The notes under the pieces: model-generated
What the model saw: the letters and a program-made list of their open reading frames with translations, nothing else
The model's database searches: none
What the model was told of the DNA's origin: nothing
Program-made: the position numbers and the translations under genes
Origin: an uncultured Bacillota bacterium
GTDB lineage: Bacteria > Bacillota > Clostridia > Peptostreptococcales > Anaerovoracaceae
Reading direction: 5' to 3'
NCBI GenBank assembly: GCA_946631075.1
Contig: CAMOZS010000070.1
Location: forward strand, 1 to 7,916
DNA: 7,916 nt
Part shown: positions 1-6,130 of the stretch, piece by piece
How positions within the stretch are numbered: position 1 is the stretch's first letter
Layout: every line of letters begins with the position of its first letter

Positions 1-709
1 CGTCCAGTCCGATCAGATCGCCCAGAGCGAGGGGGCCCATCGGGTGGTTAGCGCCAAGCTTCATCGCTGTGTCTATACCCTCTGCGGAAGCAACACCGTC
101 AGCCAGGATGCCGACTGCTTCGTTGATCATCGGGATCAGAACTCTGTTGACAACGAATCCCGGAGCCTCAGCAACTTCTACCGGAGTCTTCTTCAGGCTC
201 TCAGTTGTTGCGATGACAGCGTCCTTGACCTCGTCGGAAGTAGCGATGCCCTTAACGACCTCGACCAGCTTCATTGCCGGAACCGGGTTGAAGAAGTGCA
301 TTCCGATGACCTGTGCCGGTCTGGATGTGACAGCCGCGATCTCTGTGATGGAGAGAGCGGATGTGTTGGTTGCCAGGATAGCGTCATCCTTGCAGACCTT
401 ATCCAGCGCAGCGAACAGTTCCTTTTTCTTATCCATGTTCTCTGTGGAGGACTCGATGATCAGATCGCAGTCAGCCAGAACATCAAAGGTAGTACCGCCG
501 GAGATCCTGCCCAGTGTAGCAGCCTTATCTTCCTCGGTGATCTTCTCTCTGGAGACCATCTTGGTCAGGTTCTTGTCGATCTTGGCCAGAGCACCGTCGA
601 TGTACTCCTGCTTGCTGCTTCTGATGATAACATCATAGCCAGCTGCCGCGCAAACCTGAATGATGCCGGATCCCATGGTACCTGTTCCCATTACGCCAAT
701 TTTCTTCAT
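1..709 (-). CDS. hbd: 3-hydroxybutyryl-CoA dehydrogenase, 3' end cut by the window edge
   Basis: Reversibly reduces acetoacetyl-CoA to (S)-3-hydroxybutyryl-CoA, a cytoplasmic step of clostridial butyrate/butanol formation or of beta-oxidation-like routes. I translated it by hand from the ATG at 709-707: the protein begins MKKIGVMGTGTMGSGIIQ, with the dinucleotide-binding loop GTGTMG at residues 8-13. About 236 of the usual ~282 residues are present. Family motifs are ATNTSALSIT (113-122, catalytic Ser117), GMHFFNP (136-142, catalytic His138), KLVEVV (147-152, Glu150 paired with the His), VVNR (186-189, Asn188), and GANHPMGPLALGD near the edge, where the C-terminal dimerisation domain begins. 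Residues 30-32 are Arg-Ser-Ser, where NADH-type enzymes have Arg-Asp-Ile (see findings). The start has a strong ribosome binding site, and the gene has its own promoter and a candidate Rex operator. What lies downstream is outside the window. Family assignment is very secure. Confidence 0.97.
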   Translation of the reverse strand, partial: MKKIGVMGTGTMGSGIIQVCAAAGYDVIIRSSKQEYIDGALAKIDKNLTKMVSREKITEEDKAATLGRISGGTTFDVLADCDLIIESSTENMDKKKELFAALDKVCKDDAILATNTSALSITEIAAVTSRPAQVIGMHFFNPVPAMKLVEVVKGIATSDEVKDAVIATTESLKKTPVEVAEAPGFVVNRVLIPMINEAVGILADGVASAEGIDTAMKLGANHPMGPLALGDLIGLD

Positions 710-719
710 AACTAAATCT

Positions 720-726
720 CCTCCTT
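720..726 (-). promoter_or_regulatory. Ribosome binding site of hbd
   Basis: On the minus strand this reads AAGGAGG, the full anti-Shine-Dalgarno complement, about 10 bases before the ATG of hbd. It fixes the start at 709 and predicts efficient translation. Confidence 0.85.
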
Positions 727-744
727 AGTATACAAAGTATCAGA

Positions 745-762
745 TTGTTACATATTTAACAA
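745..762. promoter_or_regulatory. Candidate Rex (NADH/NAD+-sensing repressor) operator
   Basis: The top strand reads TTGTTACATATTTAACAA, an 18 bp inverted repeat with arms TTGTTA and TAACAA. The Rex operator described for Clostridia is TTGTTAANNNNTTAACAA; this site differs only at position 7 (C for A). It lies at about +8 to +25 from the predicted start of the hbd transcript, where bound repressor would block promoter clearance. Rex releases DNA when NADH is high and is known to regulate butyrate-pathway genes, including hbd, in clostridia, so the context fits. The sequence match is seen directly; binding is inferred. No rex gene is in the window. Confidence 0.78.
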
Positions 763-775
763 AATCCGCAACTTT

Positions 776-804
776 ATTATATCTTTAAACGTCACGCTTG
801 TGAA
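776..804 (-). promoter_or_regulatory. Sigma-A-type promoter of hbd
   Basis: On the minus strand a -35 box TTCACA (799-804, one mismatch to TTGACA) and a perfect -10 box TATAAT (776-781) are separated by exactly 17 bp. The predicted start is a G at about 769, giving a leader of about 60 nt. Two A5 tracts (top-strand T5 at 808-812 and 820-824), 12 bp apart, lie just upstream of the -35 box, in the position of an UP element. This predicts a strong promoter that gives hbd expression independent of pgi and is kept in check by the operator just downstream. Confidence 0.8.
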
Positions 805-828
805 CCGTTTTTCGATAACTTTTTCTGC

Positions 829-842
829 AATTTGATCAAATT
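829..842. repeat. Perfect 14 bp palindrome AATTTGATCAAATT at the pgi stop
   Basis: AATTTGATCAAATT is identical to its reverse complement. It overlaps the last base of the pgi stop codon and lies about 60-73 bp upstream of the predicted hbd start. It has no loop and no following T-run, so it is a poor terminator. It could be the binding site of a dimeric regulator, or chance in AT-rich DNA. Confidence 0.4.
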
Positions 843-2077
843 TATGCGTCCAGTCCGCAGAGCTTGCGCATTTCCGTTTTATAGCTCTCTACGCCCGGCT
901 GATTGAAGGGATCGACGCCCATCAGCATGGCCGTGATGGCGCAGCTGGTCTCCATGAAATACACCAGCTGTCCGAAGTAGAAAGGCGTCAGCTGAGGCAC
1001 ATGGATCTCGATGATCGGGTTGCCCGCGCTCCGGTGAGCCTTGATCACTCCCTCGATCATGATGTCATTCATCTCCTCCAGGGTCATGCCCTTGAAGGTT
1101 CCCGCCGGGATCACGATCTCATCATCGTAACCGTCGATCACCAGCATGGTCTCGAAGAAGACCCGGCTTCCCTCCTGCAGGAACTGACCCATGGAGTGCA
1201 GATCCGTGGAGAACTGCAGGGTCGCCGGCCAGAGGCCCTTTCCTTCCTTGCCCTCGCTCTCGCCGAAGAGCTGCTTCATCCACTCGCCGAAGTAGCCCAT
1301 CCTGGAATGATTGAAGCAGGTGACATCCACGGTCTTGCCGTATTTCTCATGCATCAGATAGCGGCCGATGGCATAGTCCGCTCCGACGGTGTCCCACAGC
1401 GGAGAAGTCGCCATCACCTCGGCTCCCCGAAGGAGCTCTCTCACATCGATCCCCGCCACCGCGATCGGCAGCAGTCCGGCCGCGGTCAGCATGGAGTAGC
1501 GTCCGCCGATGTTGGCCGGCAGAACGAAGGAAGTGTATCCCATCTCATTGACTTCCTGACGGATCCTGCCCTTCGACTCATCCGTGATCGCCAGGATCCG
1601 CTTGGCTGCTTCTTCCCTGCTGCCGTACTTCTCCTCCATGATGGGACGGATCACCTCCAGAGCCGCCTGGATCTCCATAGTGTTGCCCGACTTGGATACG
1701 ATGCATACGATCGTATTCTTCTGCTTTACTTCCTCGATGATCTCCCGGTAATAATCCGTACAGAAATTGATGCCCAGGAACTTCACGTCGATTCCGTGTT
1801 CAAACCTCGGCAAAGCCTCGATCGCAGCCTTTGCGCCCATATAGGAACCGCCGATGCCCAGGACCAGCAGCAGCTGGGCCTCGTCCCGGATGATATCCGC
1901 CACGTCCAGCAGATATTTCAGGGCTTCCTCATCCTGTTCGATGGGTGCCTTCACCCAACCCGTCATGTCCATCTGTCCGGACCACAGCCGGTCCAGGGCT
2001 GAAGCCGCCTCAGGACGCAGCGCTTCCACTTCGCCCGGCGCCAGGTCCAGTCCTTCGATATTGACATTGATATCCAT
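842..2077 (-). CDS. pgi: Glucose-6-phosphate isomerase
   Basis: Interconverts glucose 6-phosphate and fructose 6-phosphate in glycolysis and gluconeogenesis; cytoplasmic. The 411 aa length fits the short bacterial PGI form (about 400-450 aa). Two SIS sugar-phosphate-binding folds are marked by GIGGSYMG (74-81) and SKSGNTME (128-135), the phosphate-binding loop. NIGGRYS (189-195) is the core of PGI signature 1. FGESEGK (271-277) carries the catalytic Glu, STDLHS (290-295) the ring-opening His294, and GVESYK (395-400) is PGI signature 2 with active-site Lys400. All key residues are present, so the enzyme should be active. The ATG at 2077 is preceded by AAGGAGA (2085-2091) with a 7-base spacer. 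The gene begins 17 bp after the stop of the permease gene, so it is probably the last gene of the hslO operon; no separate promoter fits in that gap. No convincing terminator follows the stop. Confidence 0.97.
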   Translation of the reverse strand: MDINVNIEGLDLAPGEVEALRPEAASALDRLWSGQMDMTGWVKAPIEQDEEALKYLLDVADIIRDEAQLLLVLGIGGSYMGAKAAIEALPRFEHGIDVKFLGINFCTDYYREIIEEVKQKNTIVCIVSKSGNTMEIQAALEVIRPIMEEKYGSREEAAKRILAITDESKGRIRQEVNEMGYTSFVLPANIGGRYSMLTAAGLLPIAVAGIDVRELLRGAEVMATSPLWDTVGADYAIGRYLMHEKYGKTVDVTCFNHSRMGYFGEWMKQLFGESEGKEGKGLWPATLQFSTDLHSMGQFLQEGSRVFFETMLVIDGYDDEIVIPAGTFKGMTLEEMNDIMIEGVIKAHRSAGNPIIEIHVPQLTPFYFGQLVYFMETSCAITAMLMGVDPFNQPGVESYKTEMRKLCGLDA

Positions 2078-2094
2078 AGCATTTTCTCCTTATA

Positions 2095-3051
2095 TTACAG
2101 AAACATAAACGTCAGAAATTTGATGGTCAGCGGGACCGTCACGATCGACGCGATGGTGCTGATGAACAGCACCCGGCTGGCCATTCCCACCGACTGGCCC
2201 TCCTGCTCCGCCAGCATGGACACGGTCGCCGCCGTCGGGAAAGCGATCCCGAGGACCACACAGCATTTGATGATCCCTGCGACCGGCAGGAAATATACAA
2301 GGCCGAAGGTCAGCGCCGGAAGCCAGAGCAGCTTCACCAGGGCGCAGTCCAGGACCCTGAGATCCCTGACCGTCTCCAGCAGGTTGTAGTTTGTCAGATT
2401 GGAGCCGATGAAGATCATGGCCATGGGGGTCGATACCCCTCCAAGATAGAGCAGGTAGTCATCGACCGCCTGGGGCAGACCTGTCCCCAGCAGTCCCACG
2501 GCGAAACCGATCATGGTCGCCAGTATGTTGGGGTTCAGCAGGAATTTCAATGCGGCCCGCAGAAAGCGGGATACCGGGTTGATGTCTCCTCCTCTTCGCC
2601 TATCCTGATTCCGCCGCATCAGCCGGATCCCGTAGGTGAAGGTGAAGAAGTTCATGGCCGCGTTGTGGGCCAGCATCAGCAGAAGTCCGGTCTCTCCGAA
2701 GAAGATCAGCGCTACGGGAAAGCCCATGAACCCGTCATTGGGCATGGACATCGCGAACTCCGCCACATTGGAAATATCCCGGGGGTACTTTCGCGCTTTG
2801 GCGTAGAGCCAGCTGACCGCTCCGTAAATGTAGAACAGGACCAGGCTCATCACAAAAGTGATCAGAAACTGCGCGATCACCGTCCGGTTCATCTCCAGGC
2901 TGCCGATATTGTGGACGATCATGCAGGGATAGGCAAAATAAACGACCAGCTTGTTGATGCTGTGGTTCATCCTGTCATCTATGAAGTTTATTTTACGCAG
3001 GAACCAGCCCGTAAAGAGCATGGCAAACAGCACAAAATATCTTGCATACAT
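2095..3051 (-). CDS. AEC (auxin efflux carrier) family permease, substrate unknown
   Basis: An integral membrane protein of 318 aa, the usual size for bacterial AEC/Mem_trans (PF03547) transporters, some of which carry malate, malonate or other organic acids. About ten hydrophobic segments are visible (roughly 4-20, 33-50, 60-84, 108-122, 123-142, 170-190, 199-219, 236-255, 257-280, 293-316). A charged central loop at 143-158 (RLMRRNQDRRRGGD) separates the two five-helix halves. Family hallmarks are the NDGFMGFP motif (105-112), LNPNILATMIG (172-182) opening the second half, and STPMAMIFIGSNL (207-219). The start at 3051 is poorly supported, with only AGGCGG about 5 bases upstream, so translation may depend on ribosomes finishing the gene 23 bp upstream. 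Membership of the family is clear; the substrate cannot be read from sequence. An organic acid is plausible given a fermentative host, but that is inference. Confidence 0.88.
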   Translation of the reverse strand: MYARYFVLFAMLFTGWFLRKINFIDDRMNHSINKLVVYFAYPCMIVHNIGSLEMNRTVIAQFLITFVMSLVLFYIYGAVSWLYAKARKYPRDISNVAEFAMSMPNDGFMGFPVALIFFGETGLLLMLAHNAAMNFFTFTYGIRLMRRNQDRRRGGDINPVSRFLRAALKFLLNPNILATMIGFAVGLLGTGLPQAVDDYLLYLGGVSTPMAMIFIGSNLTNYNLLETVRDLRVLDCALVKLLWLPALTFGLVYFLPVAGIIKCCVVLGIAFPTAATVSMLAEQEGQSVGMASRVLFISTIASIVTVPLTIKFLTFMFL

Positions 3052-3074
3052 GATAGCCGCCTGTCATAGCCTTT

Positions 3075-4598
3075 CTAATTATCGTATAAGTTGTTGGTCA
3101 CATATTCCGGATCGCAGGTCACATCTATGCCCATCGCCTTCAGGGTGCTTTCATCCTTATCACTGAGGATGGCCGTGCAGTGGGCCTTGCATCCTCTGAG
3201 CTCCTTCAGCTTGCCCAGGGCCATCTCCGCCGAGGGATTGGTTTCCGCGGAAATGGTCAGGGCTGTCAGGACCTCCTCCAGATTCAGGCTGGTCTTGTCC
3301 GCCCGGAGCACATCCGTCTTCAGCTCCTGGATCCTCTGCAGGATGTTGGGTGAGATCAGGAGAAGAGGATCAGCCATGCCGCACAGCTTTTTCGCCGCAT
3401 TGAGGACAGCCGCCGCTGCCGCGACCATCCGCCGGGAACTTCTGCCGGTGATGATGGTCCCATCGGGAAGCTCCATGGCCAGAACGACCACATTGCTGTA
3501 GCGCTCATTCTGGGCCCGCTTCACCTCCGCGTACTCTCTTGCCGGAAGGACTACCGGCCGGTCGGTCTCGGTCAGATCCAGCTCATCCATCAGCAGCTTG
3601 CACCGCTCCAGTATATTGCCTTCGATCTTGCCTTTCTTGTAATCGCACTCGGCGATCAGATATCTGCGGATGACCTCCTGGCAGGCCGCCTCACGGCAGA
3701 CCTCGTCATCGATGATGCCGAACCCTGCCCGGTTCACTCCCATATCCGTCGGCGATTTGTACTCCGACTCCTCGCCGGTGATCTTCTCGATGATCCTCTT
3801 GACGACCGGGAAGACCTCCAGGTCACGGTTGTAGTTGACCGCCATCTCGCCGTAGGCTTCCAGATGGAAGGAATCGATCATATTGACATCCCTCAGGTCT
3901 GCGGTCGCCGCCTCGTAGGCCACGTTCACCGGATGCTTGAGGGGGATGTTCCAGATGGGGAAGGTCTCGAACTTGGCGTATCTGGCCTTCCTGCCCTGGC
4001 GGAATTCATGATAGAGCTGGCTCAGGCTGGTCGCCAGCTTGCCGCTGCCTCCGCCCGGTCCTGTGACAACGATCAGGGGCTTGGTGACTTCAATATACGG
4101 ATTGGCCCCGTAGCCCGCGTCGCTGACGATGGTCTCGACGTCCGTCGGATATCCCTTGGTGAACCGGTGGCGGTAGGTCCTGATGCCCCTGTTCTCCAGC
4201 CGGTGGATGAATTTGTCGACCGAGGGCATATCGTCTTCATATCTGGTCACGACCACGCTGTTGATCTCCAGATCGAACTTGCGGAAGACATCGATCAGCC
4301 GCAGGACCTCCAGATCGTAGGTGATCCCGAAGTCCTGTCTGGTCTTATGGGTCTCGATGTCTCCGGAGTAGACGCAGATGATGATCTCCGCCTGATCCTT
4401 CATCCTCTGCAGAAGCTTGATCTTGGCGTTTTCATCGAATCCGGGAAGGACTCTCATGGCGTGCTTGTCCTGCACCAGTTTCCCTCCGAATTCCAGATAC
4501 AGACGCTGACTTCCTCCGCTCTCGATCCTCTCCAGAATATACTTCGACTGCTCTTCGATATACTTTTCCGCGCTGAATCCGATTTTGGGCACTGCCAT
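3075..4598 (-). CDS. DUF1846 / UPF0371 family protein, function unknown
   Basis: A 507 aa soluble protein that I recognise as the DUF1846 (PF08903, UPF0371) family, which is common in Firmicutes and some Actinobacteria, at about the family length of 500 aa. The N-terminus MAVPKIGFSAEKYIEEQ, the segment LYLEFGGKL (33-41), DKHAMRVLPGF (44-54) and TRQDFGITYDLEVLR (86-100) are typical of the family. A glycine-rich loop GPGGGSGK (180-187) resembles a nucleotide-binding loop, and PIWNIPLKHPVNVAYEAATAD (about 214-234) follows it. No signal peptide or membrane segment is seen. The biochemical role is unknown to me; the loop suggests a nucleotide or phosphate ligand, but I do not call it a kinase. The start has an excellent ribosome binding site, AAGGAGGG (4606-4613), 7 bases upstream. 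It sits 33 bp after the DUF1934 gene and 23 bp before the permease gene, in the middle of the operon. Confidence 0.9.
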   Translation of the reverse strand: MAVPKIGFSAEKYIEEQSKYILERIESGGSQRLYLEFGGKLVQDKHAMRVLPGFDENAKIKLLQRMKDQAEIIICVYSGDIETHKTRQDFGITYDLEVLRLIDVFRKFDLEINSVVVTRYEDDMPSVDKFIHRLENRGIRTYRHRFTKGYPTDVETIVSDAGYGANPYIEVTKPLIVVTGPGGGSGKLATSLSQLYHEFRQGRKARYAKFETFPIWNIPLKHPVNVAYEAATADLRDVNMIDSFHLEAYGEMAVNYNRDLEVFPVVKRIIEKITGEESEYKSPTDMGVNRAGFGIIDDEVCREAACQEVIRRYLIAECDYKKGKIEGNILERCKLLMDELDLTETDRPVVLPAREYAEVKRAQNERYSNVVVLAMELPDGTIITGRSSRRMVAAAAAVLNAAKKLCGMADPLLLISPNILQRIQELKTDVLRADKTSLNLEEVLTALTISAETNPSAEMALGKLKELRGCKAHCTAILSDKDESTLKAMGIDVTCDPEYVTNNLYDN

Positions 4599-4631
4599 GA
4601 ATCATCCCTCCTTTTTCATTTTCAACATTCT

Positions 4632-5057
4632 CTACATTAAAGTAATATTCAGTGTGTTCCGGCCTTCCATCAGGCCTTTCAGACTGATCTCATAATCGAT
4701 ATCGATCCCTCCTGCGCCCTCTTCTGTGATGCTGCTCCTGACATAATTGGTCAGCACCTCCAGGGGGATAGGCCCGAAGGGGGTATCGTAATATCCGGTA
4801 TATCTCTTGCCCTGCTCGAACAGGATCTCGGTTCCGATGCCGGCGCCTTCTCCGAAGCGCTTCATCTGGATCTCCCCGTCCCGCAGGCGCAGTCTGGTCC
4901 GGCATCCGGGCACACCGGAAAGCTCCGTCTCATCATATACAAGATAGACGGTTCCCTTGCGCAGGTACAGTTTGCCCTCGGTGACGAACTCCATCTCGTC
5001 CTCGCCGGCGTCTCTGGAGACCTGCTTGCCCTTGATTCTGATCATAACTTCCTTCAT
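4632..5057 (-). CDS. DUF1934 (YwiB-like) beta-barrel protein
   Basis: A 141 aa protein matching the DUF1934 (PF09148) family, which includes B. subtilis YwiB and is predicted to form a small calycin-like beta-barrel. The family pattern is visible: an N-terminal strand MKEVMIRIKGKQ, the acidic stretch DAGEDEMEFVTEGKLYLRKG (16-35), YLVYDETELSGVPG (38-51), IGTEILFEQGKRYTGYYDTPFGPIPLEV (about 74-101), and the closing IDIDYEISLKGL...RNTLNITL. No signal peptide is present, so it is probably cytoplasmic. Its function is unknown; a lipocalin-like pocket suggests small-ligand binding, but that is inference. The ATG overlaps the hslO stop in an ATGA arrangement, and GGAGG (5065-5069) lies inside the end of hslO, so translation is probably coupled to that of HSP33. 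This gives the two proteins similar expression and hints at related stress roles. Confidence 0.88.
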   Translation of the reverse strand: MKEVMIRIKGKQVSRDAGEDEMEFVTEGKLYLRKGTVYLVYDETELSGVPGCRTRLRLRDGEIQMKRFGEGAGIGTEILFEQGKRYTGYYDTPFGPIPLEVLTNYVRSSITEEGAGGIDIDYEISLKGLMEGRNTLNITLM

Positions 5058-5971
5058 TTAATAACCTCCAGGATCGCCTGCAGTTCCTCCTTGTTGAACT
5101 GGTATTTCTTCAGACAGAACTGACACTGCAGCTCCGCCTGTCCGTCTTCCTCGATGATCTCCTCCAGATCCCTGACTCCAATGGTCATCAGAGCCTGCTC
5201 GATCCTCTGTCTGCTGCAGTCGCAGCTCCACTGGATATCCCGCTCCTCCAGGATCCTGATCTGGTAATCCTCCGGCATACCGGCGAAGATCTCCTCCGTC
5301 ATGCGGCGGACCAGAGCTTCTTCCGTCATTCCCTTGCCTTCGGAAGTGACCCTGCTGATGGTCGTCGTGATCGGTTCCATCCTGCCGATCATCTCCTCGA
5401 GAGCGTCTACCGCTCCCTCCTGAGCGTCGGGCAGCATCTGGATGATCATGCCTCCCGCGGCGCCGATGCTCAGATCCCGCTCGACCCGGACCCCCAGCGC
5501 AACAGAAGTGTTCTGCTGCTCCGAGATGAAGAAGTAGGCCGTCAGGTCTTCCGCGATCTCTCCGTTGACCAGAGCGATGGTCCCCATGTAGGGCTCCTTC
5601 ATCCCCAGGTCCCGGATCACCGACAGTTCTCCGATCCCCAGCGAGCCGCCCACATCCAGCTTGCCTTCCGCTGTCAGGGGCAGATCCACATACGGATTGG
5701 CCACGTATCCCTTGACCCGGCCGTCCCCGTAAGCGGTGGCCAGATACTGTTTTGCCGGACCGTCGCCCTTGAAGTTGACCGTCAGCTTATTGTCCGGTTC
5801 CTTCATCAGGATCCCCATCATCCCGGCTGCCGTCAGGACCCGTCCCAGCCCTGCCGATGCCGTCGGCGTCGTTCCGTGGATCTGAGCCGCTTCCCGGACC
5901 AGGTCTGTAGTTATAGCCGCGCAGACCCGGAAGGATCCGCTTCTATCTATCGCGATCAGTGCTTTGCTCAT
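5054..5971 (-). CDS. hslO: HSP33 redox-regulated chaperone
   Basis: A cytoplasmic holdase chaperone that is inactive while reduced and zinc-bound; oxidation releases zinc and activates it to protect unfolding proteins. From the ATG at 5971 it is 305 aa, near the family norm of about 290-300. The N-terminal domain shows the HSP33 segments TPTASAGLGRVLTAAGMMG (35-53), FKGDGPAKQYLATAYGDG (67-84), GYVANP (88-93), GGSLGIGELSVIRDLG (108-123), GEIAEDLTAYFFISEQQNTS (137-156), and GVRVERD followed by AAGGMIIQMLP. The C-terminal zinc switch is intact: Cys250-x-Cys252 (WSCDCS) and Cys283-x-x-Cys286 (LQCQFC), 30 residues apart. The reading frame stays open upstream to 6070, but that extension (MNVICISRVRF...) is not HSP33-like and would cross the promoter. 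AGGAG at 5977-5981 supports the MSKALIAI start. It is the first gene of the five-gene minus-strand operon and is divergent from htrA. Confidence 0.96.
   Translation of the reverse strand: MSKALIAIDRSGSFRVCAAITTDLVREAAQIHGTTPTASAGLGRVLTAAGMMGILMKEPDNKLTVNFKGDGPAKQYLATAYGDGRVKGYVANPYVDLPLTAEGKLDVGGSLGIGELSVIRDLGMKEPYMGTIALVNGEIAEDLTAYFFISEQQNTSVALGVRVERDLSIGAAGGMIIQMLPDAQEGAVDALEEMIGRMEPITTTISRVTSEGKGMTEEALVRRMTEEIFAGMPEDYQIRILEERDIQWSCDCSRQRIEQALMTIGVRDLEEIIEEDGQAELQCQFCLKKYQFNKEELQAILEVIK
5065..5069 (-). promoter_or_regulatory. Ribosome binding site of the DUF1934 gene, inside hslO
   Basis: GGAGG on the minus strand, with a 7-base spacer before the ATG at 5057. It lies in the last codons of hslO, and the start and stop codons share the bases ATGA. 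This supports translational coupling. Confidence 0.75.
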
Positions 5972-5976
5972 GCTCT

Positions 5977-5981
5977 CTCCT
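5977..5981 (-). promoter_or_regulatory. Ribosome binding site that decides the hslO start
   Basis: AGGAG on the minus strand, 5 bases before the ATG at 5971. No comparable site precedes the longer in-frame start at 6070. Confidence 0.65.
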
Positions 5982-6005
5982 GTCTTCCAAAAACAATACC
6001 CGTAT

Positions 6006-6014
6006 ATTGTATCA
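6006..6014 (-). promoter_or_regulatory. Probable extended -10 promoter of the hslO operon
   Basis: The minus strand reads TGATACAAT: a TGn extended element joined to a -10 box TACAAT (6006-6011, one mismatch to TATAAT). The predicted start is at about 5999, a G, with a leader of about 28 nt. No good -35 box is found at 16-18 bp spacing, which the extended element can offset. It is the best promoter candidate for hslO and the four genes behind it. Confidence 0.5.
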
Positions 6015-6018
6015 CAAT
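6006..6018. repeat. 13 bp inverted repeat over the hslO -10 region
   Basis: ATTGT-ATC-ACAAT: 5 bp arms around a 3 bp centre, covering the predicted -10 box of hslO. A repressor or stress regulator could bind here. It does not match CIRCE, and its spacing does not match Rex. The arms are short enough for chance. Confidence 0.3.
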
Positions 6019-6065
6019 CTGATCGTTTGCTGTAGTGAAATCTTACCCGAGAAATACATATTACA

Positions 6066-6094
6066 TTCACGAAAACATCATAATTCCCTATTAT
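6066..6094 (+). promoter_or_regulatory. Probable promoter of the htrA-like gene
   Basis: TTCACG (6066-6071, four of six matches to TTGACA), a 17 bp spacer, then TATTAT (6089-6094). The predicted start is the G at about 6101, with a leader of about 35 nt. An alternative -10, TATAGT (6092-6097), has no -35 partner. It is arranged divergently with the hslO promoter, the two core elements being about 50 bp apart. Confidence 0.5.
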
Positions 6095-6123
6095 AGTAAG
6101 GGTGTAGAAAAAACAACGACATG

Positions 6124-6130
6124 AGAGGTG
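6124..6130 (+). promoter_or_regulatory. Ribosome binding site of the htrA-like gene
   Basis: AGAGGTG, 5 bases before the ATG at 6136. It favours this ATG over the in-frame ATG at 6121, which lacks a ribosome binding site. Confidence 0.55.

Noticed and set aside
44..715. Long open frames on the plus strand opposite hbd (44-715 and 69-638)
   Set aside because: They are antisense to a complete hbd reading frame with catalytic motifs and a strong ribosome binding site, and their own translations show no family features.
829..842. The palindrome after pgi as an intrinsic terminator
   Set aside because: It is AT-rich, has no loop in a perfect palindrome of this length and no T-run directly after it on the minus strand.
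1001..2002. A 333-codon plus-strand open frame inside pgi
   Set aside because: It is antisense to pgi, whose motifs are all intact. Its protein is rich in His, Asp, Leu and Arg, as expected of a shadow frame in GC-rich DNA.
4039..4062. GPGGGSGK in the DUF1846 protein as a Walker A ATPase motif
   Set aside because: The pattern is close to GxxxxGK[ST], but Leu follows the Lys, and I see no clear Walker B partner. I kept it only as a glycine-rich loop.
3864..4640. A 258-codon plus-strand open frame opposite the DUF1846 gene
   Set aside because: Shadow of a well-supported gene; no recognisable family features.
5972..6070. A longer HSP33 start (ATG at 6070, 33 extra residues)
   Set aside because: The extra residues do not resemble the HSP33 N-terminus and would cover the predicted promoter. 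The ATG at 5971 has a ribosome binding site and gives the family length.
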